This document shows positions 6,719-13,296 of a DNA stretch of 20,859 nucleotides, in pieces. A program made the position numbers and the translations under genes. Within the stretch, counting starts at the first letter, position 1. Each line of letters opens with the position of its first letter. The notes under the pieces are model-generated. The model was given only the letters and a program-made list of their open reading frames with translations, was not told the DNA's origin and ran no database searches. This DNA comes from Planctomycetota bacterium (GTDB taxonomy: Bacteria; Planctomycetota; UBA1135; UBA2386): positions 1 to 20,859 of the forward strand of contig JAEUHU010000232.1 of the NCBI GenBank assembly GCA_016793305.1, given 5' to 3'.

Positions 6719-9127
6719 TCAGCCGCGCAGTTCGGCGCCGATCTGGCCGGCGTTCTCGCGCACCTTGCCGAGGAACTTGCCCTCGTCCTCGTCGGTCAGC
6801 GTGCGGTCGTCGGCGCCGAGCGTGACCGTCAGGTTCAGGCTCTTCTTGCCGGCCGGCAGCCGCTCGCCGCGGTAGACCTCGAACAGCTGCACGTCCTTGA
6901 CCAGCTTGCGGCCGGTGGTGCGCAGGAACTCGACGACCTGGGCGACCTGCGTCGCTTCGTCGACCAGCAGCGCCACGTCGACCGGCAGCACCGGGAAGGT
7001 CGGCAGCGGCTGGTAGCGAGCGACCGAGCGACCGTTCGCCAGCAGCGCGCGCACGTCGAGGCAGGCGATCGCCGTCGTCACCGGCAGCTGCAGTGCCCGC
7101 GCCGCTGCCGGGTGCAGGTGCGCCACGTAGCCGACCGGCGAACCGTCGCGATCGACCGCGACCGCACGGCTCGGGTGCACCCACGGCTGGTCCTTGCCGT
7201 GCCACACGCGCGCCATCACCGCCGGGCGGCCGACGCGCTCGAGCAGCGAGCCGATCGCTTCGCGCAGTTCGAGGAACGGGTGCTCGCCGTCGCGGCGCGC
7301 GTGGACGAACGCCAGCTCGCGAACTTCGTGCGGCAGCTTGTGCTCGTCGCGCATCTCGGCGTGGTAGCCCTTGCCGTGCTCGCAGAGGATCACTTCCGGC
7401 CGCATGCGAAGGTTCTGGCCCACGCTGCCGAGCAGGCTCGGCAGCACGTGGCGGCGGATCCGCGTCTGGTCGGGCGCCACCGGGTTCTGCACCTGCACGT
7501 AGGCGTGCTCGAGCGCCCCCACCGCCTGCAGCAGTACGTCCGGCGTGAAGCTGTAGTTGTAGACCTCGCTGGCAGCGAGCTCGAGGCACGCGACCTCGAC
7601 GAGGCGCCGGCCGAGGAACAGCTCCTCGTTGCGCACCGGCGGTGCCTGCACCCCCTGCAGCGGCCGCTCCGGTATGTTGTCGTAACGGAACATGCGCCCG
7701 ACCTCCTCGATGAGGTCGTCTTCGATGGCGATGTCCTTGGTGGCGCGGAAGCTCGGCACGACACAGTCGAAGCCGGTGCTGGTGACGGTGACGTCGAACG
7801 CCAGCGAGCGCAGGATGCCGGTGACCTGGTCGTCCTCGAGCCGCACGCCGAGCTTCTGCAGGAGGCGCGCGCGGCGCAGCGAGATCGTCTTCGGCGCATA
7901 GTGGAAGCCGAGCGGATCGACCAGCGGTCCGGCGGGCTTCGCCGTCGGGCAGTACTGCTGCAGGAGGCGCACGAAGTGGTGCACCGCGTGCTCGGCGTTG
8001 GCCGGATCCTGCGCCTTCTCGAAGCGCGCGCTCGCGTCGGTGCGCAGGCCGAGGCGCATCGACGTGCGCCGGATCGTCGACGCGTGGAAGTTCGCCGACT
8101 CGAGGAACAGCTGTGTGGTGTCGGCGGCGACCATCGTGCCGGCCCCGCCCATGATGCCGGCGAGTGCTTCCGGCGTGTCACCGGCGCAGACCAGCAGGTC
8201 CTGGTCGCAGAGCTTGCGCACCTGGCCGTCGAGCGTCGTGATCGTCTCGTTCGGCTTGGCCTTGCGCACCCGGATCGGTCCCTTGCCCACGTGGCGCAGG
8301 TCGAACGCGTGCATCGGCTGGCCGAGGTCGAGCATCACGAAGTTGGTCAGGTCGACCGGCAGCGAGATCGCGCGCTGGCCGACCGCGGCGAGCTGCCAGC
8401 GCAGCGCGTGCGGCGACGGGCCACTCTGCACACCGTCGAGCACGAGGCCGCAGTAGCGCGGGCAGCCGTGCTGGTCGTCGACGTGCACGTCGACCTTGGT
8501 GCCGGCGGCAGGGAACGGCACCTTCGCCGGCAGCGGCTGCAGCGGGCGGCCGTAGATCGCCGCCAGTTCGCGCGCGAAGCCGTAGTGCCCCCACAGGTCC
8601 GGCCGGTGGTTCACCGACTTGTTGTCGATCTCGAACACCCAGTCCTGGACCGGCAGCACGTCGACGAAGCGCGCCCCGATCGGCGTGTCGGCGGGCAGCA
8701 CGAGGATGCCGTCGTGCTCCTCGGACAGGCCCATCTCCGACTCGGAGCAGATCATGCCCTGCGACTCGACGCCGCGGATCTTGCCGACCTTGATCTTGAG
8801 CGCACCCTTGCCGCCGCTCGCCGGCAGCGTGTCGCCCGGCTTGATCACGACGACGCGCTGGCCGGCCGCGACGTTGGGCGCACCACAGACGATCTGCACG
8901 ACGCCGCCGGCCGCGCCGAGGTCGACTTCGCAGACCGACAGCTTGTCGGCGTCGGGGTGCTTCTCCCGCTTGCGCACGTGGCCTGTGACCAGTGGCTCGA
9001 GCCCCTCGCCGAAGCGGATCAGGCCGTCGATCTCGGCCGTGCTCATCGTCAGGTCGGCGAGGATCTGCTTCGGTTCGATGCCGGTGAGATCGACGTGGCG
9101 GGACAACCAGCGCAGCGAGATCTTCAT
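6719..9127 (-). CDS. pheT: Phenylalanine-tRNA ligase beta subunit
   Basis: The 802-residue protein is a full-length PheRS beta chain (family about 800), which with PheS forms the alpha2-beta2 enzyme charging tRNA-Phe in the cytoplasm. Domains in order: the B1 start (MKISLRWLSRHVDL), a tRNA-binding OB fold at about 40-150 (GHVRKREKHPDADKLSVCEV), the B3/B4 editing region at about 210-380 (DLTNFVMLDLGQPMHAFD), the B5 and catalytic-like core at about 400-690 (EEVGRMFRYDNIPE), and a C-terminal ferredoxin-like anticodon-binding domain of about 95 residues (YQPLPTFPVLPVDVALL). The start at 9127 is supported by homology and by GGAGGT six bases upstream. Its ATG overlaps the pheS stop as ATGA, so the two subunits are translationally coupled, as expected for equal stoichiometry. 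Nothing appears missing. Confidence 0.97.
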   Translation of the reverse strand: MKISLRWLSRHVDLTGIEPKQILADLTMSTAEIDGLIRFGEGLEPLVTGHVRKREKHPDADKLSVCEVDLGAAGGVVQIVCGAPNVAAGQRVVVIKPGDTLPASGGKGALKIKVGKIRGVESQGMICSESEMGLSEEHDGILVLPADTPIGARFVDVLPVQDWVFEIDNKSVNHRPDLWGHYGFARELAAIYGRPLQPLPAKVPFPAAGTKVDVHVDDQHGCPRYCGLVLDGVQSGPSPHALRWQLAAVGQRAISLPVDLTNFVMLDLGQPMHAFDLRHVGKGPIRVRKAKPNETITTLDGQVRKLCDQDLLVCAGDTPEALAGIMGGAGTMVAADTTQLFLESANFHASTIRRTSMRLGLRTDASARFEKAQDPANAEHAVHHFVRLLQQYCPTAKPAGPLVDPLGFHYAPKTISLRRARLLQKLGVRLEDDQVTGILRSLAFDVTVTSTGFDCVVPSFRATKDIAIEDDLIEEVGRMFRYDNIPERPLQGVQAPPVRNEELFLGRRLVEVACLELAASEVYNYSFTPDVLLQAVGALEHAYVQVQNPVAPDQTRIRRHVLPSLLGSVGQNLRMRPEVILCEHGKGYHAEMRDEHKLPHEVRELAFVHARRDGEHPFLELREAIGSLLERVGRPAVMARVWHGKDQPWVHPSRAVAVDRDGSPVGYVAHLHPAAARALQLPVTTAIACLDVRALLANGRSVARYQPLPTFPVLPVDVALLVDEATQVAQVVEFLRTTGRKLVKDVQLFEVYRGERLPAGKKSLNLTVTLGADDRTLTDEDEGKFLGKVRENAGQIGAELRG

Positions 9128-10191
9128 CGCGACACCTCCGGGAACTGCTGCAGGAAGCGCAGGTCGCCGCCGGTGAACTGGCGGATGTCGTCGATGCCGT
9201 AGCGCAGCATCACGACGCGCTGCAGGCCCATGCCGAACGCGAAGCCGGTGTACTCCTCGGGGTCGAGCCCACCCATGCGCAGCACGTTCGGATGCACCAT
9301 GCCGCACGGCAGGATCTCGATCCAACCCGACTGCTTGCACACCGAGCAGCCCTTGCCGGCACAGAACGGACAGTTGACGTCGAGCTCGAAGCCCGGCTCG
9401 ACGAACGGGAAGAAGCCCGGCCGCAGCCGCACCTGCACGTCGCGCTCGAGGATCACGCGCAGACAGGTCTTCATGGTGTGGATCAGGTTGGCGACGCTGA
9501 TGCCGTGCTCGCCGTGCGCGCCGTGCGCGCGGTCCACGACCAGGCCTTCCATCTGGTAGAAGGTGTGTTCGTGCGTCTTGTCGACGGTCTCGCTGCGGAA
9601 CACGCGGCCCGGCACGATGACCTTGAGCGGCGGGTGGAAGCCCTGCGCCACCGCGCGCTGCAGTGTGCGCACCTGCACCGGCGAGGTGTGCGTACGCAGC
9701 AGGTTGCGGTCGGTCAGCCAGAACGTGTCCTGGCTCTCGCGCGCCGGATGGTCGCTCGGGATGTTCAGCGCGTCGAAGTTGAAGAACTCCGACTCGACCT
9801 CCGGGCCGTCCTCCCAGCGGAAGCCGAGGCTGGTGAACAGGTCGACCAGTTCGTTCTGCACGACGGTGATCGGGTGCAGCGCGCCGCGCGCGCGCTTCTG
9901 ACCGGTCTCGGTCGGATCGAAGCCGCCGGCGGCGAGCTCCTGCTGCATGGCCAGCTGCGCGAACTGCTCGCGCCTGTGCTGCAGCGCCTGCTCGACCTCC
10001 TGCTTCAGCGTGTTGGCGGCCTTGCCGAACGCCGGCCGCTGCTCCTTCGGCAGCGTCGTGACGGAGCGCACCAGCTCGACCACTTCGCCCTTCGGGCCGA
10101 ACAGCCGCGCCTCGACCTCGGCCAGGGCTCGTGCATCACCGGCAGCGGCGATCGCCGCCAACCATCGTTCCCGTCGTTCCGTCGTGTCCAT
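9124..10191 (-). CDS. pheS: Phenylalanine-tRNA ligase alpha subunit
   Basis: The 355-residue protein is the catalytic alpha chain of PheRS. Residues 1-90 are the N-terminal coiled-coil arm that contacts tRNA. Class II motif 2 is visible as PGRVFRSETVDKTHEHTFYQ (194-213, with the motif-2 arginine), and motif 3 as GFAFGMGLQRVVMLRYGIDD (316-335). A Cys cluster, C274-X2-C277-X4-C282-X2-C285, precedes the substrate loop CGMVHPN (296-302); this zinc-ribbon-like insertion is known in many bacterial PheS proteins. The ATG at 10191 has no Shine-Dalgarno sequence; a CCCCTCC stretch sits there instead. The gene follows rplT after a structured 161-base gap and overlaps pheT by four bases, so it probably belongs to one operon with the ribosomal genes. 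Confidence 0.97.
   Translation of the reverse strand: MDTTERRERWLAAIAAAGDARALAEVEARLFGPKGEVVELVRSVTTLPKEQRPAFGKAANTLKQEVEQALQHRREQFAQLAMQQELAAGGFDPTETGQKRARGALHPITVVQNELVDLFTSLGFRWEDGPEVESEFFNFDALNIPSDHPARESQDTFWLTDRNLLRTHTSPVQVRTLQRAVAQGFHPPLKVIVPGRVFRSETVDKTHEHTFYQMEGLVVDRAHGAHGEHGISVANLIHTMKTCLRVILERDVQVRLRPGFFPFVEPGFELDVNCPFCAGKGCSVCKQSGWIEILPCGMVHPNVLRMGGLDPEEYTGFAFGMGLQRVVMLRYGIDDIRQFTGGDLRFLQQFPEVSR
9134..9139 (-). promoter_or_regulatory. Shine-Dalgarno sequence of pheT
   Basis: GGAGGT lies inside the end of pheS, six bases before the pheT ATG. It is one of only two clear Shine-Dalgarno sequences in the window; both serve internal operon genes. Confidence 0.75.
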
Positions 10192-10354
10192 CGGAGGGGT
10201 GCTGGCCCGTGGCCGGCATATGTGGACTGGGACCGTCGCGCCGCGCGACGGATGGCCCGCGCGCAACTGCAGCGGGCCGTACAGCAAGGCGGCGCTGGAC
10301 TCGCCAGCGCCGTCGAATGCAAGCGAGTGCTCGCCGAGCGAGCGGCCGCCGCTC
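10192..10354 (-). promoter_or_regulatory. Structured rplT-pheS spacer with three hairpins
   Basis: The gap between rplT and pheS contains three inverted repeats: GAGCGG/CCGCTC with a 3-base loop at 10340-10354 (overlapping the rplT stop), a 9-bp stem (CGGCGCTGG/CCAGCGCCG) with a 5-base loop centred on 10301, and a perfect 8-bp stem with a 3-base loop at 10233-10251. None is followed by a U-run. No Phe-rich leader peptide is visible. An attenuator, an mRNA-processing site or a stability element is possible. With only 161 bases and high GC, some pairing is expected by chance. Confidence 0.4.
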
Positions 10355-10709
10355 AGACGAGAGCGGTCTTGGCCTTGCCGCAGATCGCTCCGAACGTCGC
10401 CGGATCGTGGATGGCGAGTTCGCTGAGCTCCTTGCGGTTCAGCTTGATGCCGGCCTTCTGCACGCCGTGGATGAACGCCGAGTAGCGCAGGCCGTGCGGA
10501 CGCAGGGCGGCGGTGAGGCGGGTGATCCACAGGCTGCGGAAGTGACGCTTCTTCTGCTGGCGCCCGGCGAAGGCGAACCGCTCGGCGCGGAGCACCGTGA
10601 CGGACGCCATCTTGAACAGGTTGCGACGGCCTTGGCGATAGCCCTTGGCCCGCTTCAGGATGCGATTGCGACGCTGGCGCGTGGCAGGACCGTTGGTTGC
10701 GCGACTCAT
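10353..10709 (-). CDS. rplT: 50S ribosomal protein L20
   Basis: The 118-residue protein matches bacterial L20 over its full length. It has a basic N-terminal tail (RQRRNRILKRAKGYRQGRRN), the central FAGRQQKKRHFRSLWI segment and the C-terminal globular part (GLRYSAFIHGVQKAGIKLNRKEL at about 73-95). L20 binds 23S rRNA early in 50S assembly, and in some bacteria represses its own operon. The ATG at 10709 is nine bases after GGGAGG, which overlaps the end of rpmI; the gap to the rpmI stop is six bases, so the two are co-translated. Nothing is unusual in the protein. Confidence 0.97.
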   Translation of the reverse strand: MSRATNGPATRQRRNRILKRAKGYRQGRRNLFKMASVTVLRAERFAFAGRQQKKRHFRSLWITRLTAALRPHGLRYSAFIHGVQKAGIKLNRKELSELAIHDPATFGAICGKAKTALV

Positions 10710-10715
10710 GCTCGG

Positions 10716-10913
10716 TTACCTCCCACCCAGCAGTTCCGCCATGTTCACGGCGATCTGGCCCTTGCAGATTCCCTTCTGGCGGAGCTGGCGCTTCCGCTTC
10801 GAAGAGCGCCGCACCATCAGGTGCGACGTGAACGCGTGGCGGAACTTGACCTTGCCGGTCTTGGTCAGCTTCATGCGCTTGACCACCGCCTTCTTGGGCT
10901 TCTGCTTCGTCAT
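10716..10913 (-). CDS. rpmI: 50S ribosomal protein L35
   Basis: The 65-residue protein is a standard L35: KKAVVKRMKLTKTGKVKFRH near the N-terminus, then the basic SSKRKRQLRQKG segment. It is a structural component of the large subunit. Its ATG at 10913 is preceded only by weak purine-rich sequence. It is the first gene of the rpmI-rplT-pheS-pheT operon. In many bacteria infC (initiation factor IF3) comes directly before rpmI, but here the upstream neighbour is a divergent membrane-protein gene, so infC must lie elsewhere. Confidence 0.97.
   Translation of the reverse strand: MTKQKPKKAVVKRMKLTKTGKVKFRHAFTSHLMVRRSSKRKRQLRQKGICKGQIAVNMAELLGGR
10719..10724 (-). promoter_or_regulatory. Shine-Dalgarno sequence of rplT
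   Basis: GGGAGG runs into the rpmI stop codon (GGGAGGTAA) and ends nine bases before the rplT ATG. Ribosomes finishing L35 would be placed to re-initiate on L20. Confidence 0.75.
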
Positions 10914-10982
10914 GTCTCGATCGTCTCAGCGGGCGTCGACAGCAGTGCGCCCACGGAGCTCCGGGTCGTTGGAAGGGCGAGG

Positions 10983-11011
10983 AAGCTAGCGAGCCATGCG
11001 ACCGGCAGCAA
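10983..11011 (-). promoter_or_regulatory. Candidate promoter of the rpmI-rplT-pheST operon
   Basis: On the minus strand TTGCTG (11011-11006) is followed after exactly 17 bases by TAGCTT (10988-10983), each matching three of six consensus positions. A start near 10976 would give a leader of about 60 bases before rpmI. The -10 overlaps the CTAG at 10986-10989. The leader can form small stems (for example GGGCG/CGCCC), which may or may not matter for L20 autoregulation. Confidence 0.38.
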
Positions 11012-11100
11012 GCCCAGGGAAGGGAAAAGTCTGGCGCCGGAGCACGCCGAGCCCGAAAACCCCTCGCCGCCGCGGGCATTGCCCCCTGGCCGCTGTCGCC

Positions 11101-11910
11101 ATGGATGCCCTGCTGACCTGCCTTCACCTCGCCACCTACCTGCTGCTGGCCCTCGCCCTGCCCCTGCCGGCGCTGCGCAAACCGGCGATCGGTGTGGCAC
11201 TGCTCGCAGCACTGGTCGGCCTCGGGGTGGGGTTCACCGGCCCGGCCGAACGAACGCTCGAGACGGTGCACACCTACGCCGGCTACGCCGGGAACGACAA
11301 CGAAGTCAGCATGGTGCGCTTCCCGACCGGCACCGTCACCGCCCCCGGCTGGCAGTGGCCGCTGCCGTTCGCCGCGTTCGCGCTGCTGTGGATCGTGCTG
11401 CTCGGCTGGCTCGGCCGGCGGCCGCTGCCGCGGCCCTGGTTGTGGCCGATCCTCTACGGCGCCAGCGCCACGGCGATGTGGCTCGGGCTGCAGGCGACCG
11501 CCGCCCCCGAACTGCTGGTCCAACCAGTCGGGCTCGACCGATTCCTGTGGCCGGCGGGCCTCGCTGCGGCGCTGCTGGCGGGCCGCTCGGCGAACAAGTT
11601 CGCGCTGCTGTTCGTGCAGGTCGGCAGCTCGATCCTGCTGATGCGCCTGCCCGCGGCGCTGTTCAGCAAGTTCGTCAGCGACAGCCACGGCGGCACCTGC
11701 CTCGACGTGACCAACGTGGTCCACATCGTCAACCCGATGACGCAGTGGCAGTTCGATCCTCCCCTCGTCGCCGGCAGCTCGGCGCAGCAGTTCTGGACGA
11801 TCTGGCTCGAGCACGTGATCTTCTTCCCGGCGGTCCACCTGATGAGCCTGTTCGGGATCGCCTTCGCGGCATGGATGTTCCACCGCCACGGTGCGGACAC
11901 GGCGCGATGA
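11101..11910 (+). CDS. Multi-pass membrane protein of unknown function
   Basis: I do not recognise the family. From ATG 11101 the protein has 269 residues with about seven hydrophobic segments, near 5-24, 27-45, 86-105, 113-130, 145-165, 168-190 and 235-262, so it is an inner-membrane protein. Between the second and third lies a polar loop of about 40 residues, and between the last two a loop of about 45 residues (FSKFVSDSHGGTCLD then VVHIVNPMTQWQF) with His, Asp and one Cys that could bind a ligand or metal. The frame is open upstream to 10996, but that start would run through the rpmI promoter and add a basic, non-hydrophobic leader, so 11101 is preferred; no Shine-Dalgarno sequence is present. 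Its stop overlaps the EgtB-like start as ATGA, implying a functional link with sulfoxide synthase chemistry or with its thiol substrate. That link is inference. Confidence 0.8.
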   Translation: MDALLTCLHLATYLLLALALPLPALRKPAIGVALLAALVGLGVGFTGPAERTLETVHTYAGYAGNDNEVSMVRFPTGTVTAPGWQWPLPFAAFALLWIVLLGWLGRRPLPRPWLWPILYGASATAMWLGLQATAAPELLVQPVGLDRFLWPAGLAAALLAGRSANKFALLFVQVGSSILLMRLPAALFSKFVSDSHGGTCLDVTNVVHIVNPMTQWQFDPPLVAGSSAQQFWTIWLEHVIFFPAVHLMSLFGIAFAAWMFHRHGADTAR

Positions 11911-13262
11911 ACGGGCCTGCCGCAGCAGCTTCGCGCGACACGCTGCGCGCCGACTTCCTGGCGGTGCGGGCGGCGAGCTTGCGCCTGATGGCGTCGCTGC
12001 ACGCCGAGGACTTCCGCATCCAGTCGATGCCGGACGTGTCACCGCCGTACTGGAACCTCGGCCACACCTCGTGGTTCTTCGCCGCCAACGTGCTGCGGCC
12101 GCTCGACCGCGAACCGCGCGGCTTCGACGGCTTCGACTTCGCGTTCAACAGCTACTACGAAGGCATCGGGCCGCGGCTCAGCCGCCCCCTGCGCGGCAAG
12201 GTGGCGCAACCGAGCACCGAACGGGTGGGCACCTACCGAGCCGCGGTCGACGCGGCGATGCTGCAGTGGCTCGACGACTGCCCGGACGAGCGGCTGCCGG
12301 CGCTGGCCGAGGTGCTGACGATCGGCATCGAGCACGAACGGCAACACCAGGAGCTGTTCGTCACCGAGATCCTGCACATCCGCTCCAGTGCTCCGGCAGC
12401 GCTGCGCCTTGCCTACGCCCCGGCCGTGGCGACGGCTGGCCTCCATGCGGAGCGCCGGCCCGAGACGAAACCACTCGCGGCGGTGCCGTTCGCGGCGACC
12501 ACCACGTGGCTCGGCCACGACGAACCGGGCTTCGGCTGGGACAACGAGTTCCCGGCACATCGCGTGCACGTGCCCGATTTCGCGCTCGGCGACCGGCTGG
12601 TCACCAACGGCGAGTGGCTCGCGTTCGTGCAGGACGGCGGCTACCGCCGGCCGTTGCTGTGGCTGTCGAACGGCTGGGCCGCGGTGCAGCAGCACGGCTG
12701 GCAGGCGCCGCTCTACTGGGAGTCGCACGACGGCCGCTGGCAACGTTGGACGCTGCGCGGACTGGTCGACGTCGACCCGGCGGCCCCGGTGTGCCACGTC
12801 TCGTTCTACGAGGCCGACGCGTTCGCGCGCTGGTACGGCGAGCAGTTCGCGGCGTGGCGGCACGCGCGGTTGCCGCGCGAGCAGGAATGGGAACACGCCG
12901 CCCGCGTGCACGGATTCGACCACCGCGGTGGCAACCTGCTCGACGCCGACGACGCCGCGGCGTTCGCGCAGGATGCGTTCGACGCCTTGCCAGCGGCCCC
13001 AGCTGGCGAGACGTCGCCGCTCCGCCAGCTCGCCGGCGACTGCTGGGAGTGGACGCTGAGCCACTACGAGCCGTACCCGGGCTACCGGCCGTTCGCCGGG
13101 GCCTTGATGGAGTACAACGGCAAGTTCATGGACAACCAGCGGGTGCTGCGCGGCGGCTCGTTCGCGACGCCGCGCCGGCAGGCGCGCGCCGGCTACCGGA
13201 ACTTCTGGCCGGCGGACACGCGCTTCCAGGCGACCGGCGTGCGGCTGCTGGTCGACGGCTGA
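11907..13262 (+). CDS. egtB: EgtB-like ergothioneine sulfoxide synthase
   Basis: The 451-residue protein has the two-domain EgtB architecture. An N-terminal DinB-like domain (about 10-165) provides the iron ligands: H53 in WNLGHTSWFF, and H143 and H147 in EHERQHQELFVTEIL. A C-terminal FGE/sulfatase-modifying domain (about 195-450) has the typical end GDCWEWTLSHYEPYPGY (377-393), EYNGKFM (402-408), VLRGGSFATP (413-422) and YRNFWP (430-435). EgtB is an iron enzyme that couples trimethylhistidine to cysteine or gamma-glutamylcysteine using oxygen. The usual partner EgtD (histidine methyltransferase) is not adjacent, so the pathway is either split over the genome or this paralogue acts on another substrate. 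The GPRLSRPLRG segment (88-97) has Leu where I recall His in typical EgtB. The ATG lies within the stop of the upstream membrane protein. Confidence 0.88.
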   Translation: MNGPAAAASRDTLRADFLAVRAASLRLMASLHAEDFRIQSMPDVSPPYWNLGHTSWFFAANVLRPLDREPRGFDGFDFAFNSYYEGIGPRLSRPLRGKVAQPSTERVGTYRAAVDAAMLQWLDDCPDERLPALAEVLTIGIEHERQHQELFVTEILHIRSSAPAALRLAYAPAVATAGLHAERRPETKPLAAVPFAATTTWLGHDEPGFGWDNEFPAHRVHVPDFALGDRLVTNGEWLAFVQDGGYRRPLLWLSNGWAAVQQHGWQAPLYWESHDGRWQRWTLRGLVDVDPAAPVCHVSFYEADAFARWYGEQFAAWRHARLPREQEWEHAARVHGFDHRGGNLLDADDAAAFAQDAFDALPAAPAGETSPLRQLAGDCWEWTLSHYEPYPGYRPFAGALMEYNGKFMDNQRVLRGGSFATPRRQARAGYRNFWPADTRFQATGVRLLVDG

Positions 13263-13281
13263 CGCGCGGCGAGGCCGCGCG
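13263..13281. terminator. Hairpin between convergent egtB and S46 peptidase
   Basis: A perfect 8-bp stem, CGCGCGGC/GCCGCGCG, with a GAG loop starts directly after the egtB stop codon and fills most of the 34-base convergent gap. It could act for both strands. There is no U-tract, so this would not be a textbook intrinsic terminator. Confidence 0.4.
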
Positions 13282-13296
13282 AAGCACACGGGCCGA

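Noticed and set aside
9303..9372. Cysteine cluster in PheS as a novel insertion
   Set aside because: The CX2C-X4-CX2C insertion before the CGMVHPN loop is known in many bacterial PheS proteins.
10996..11100. Upstream start for the membrane protein
   Set aside because: It would run through the candidate rpmI promoter and put a basic, non-hydrophobic leader before the first membrane segment.
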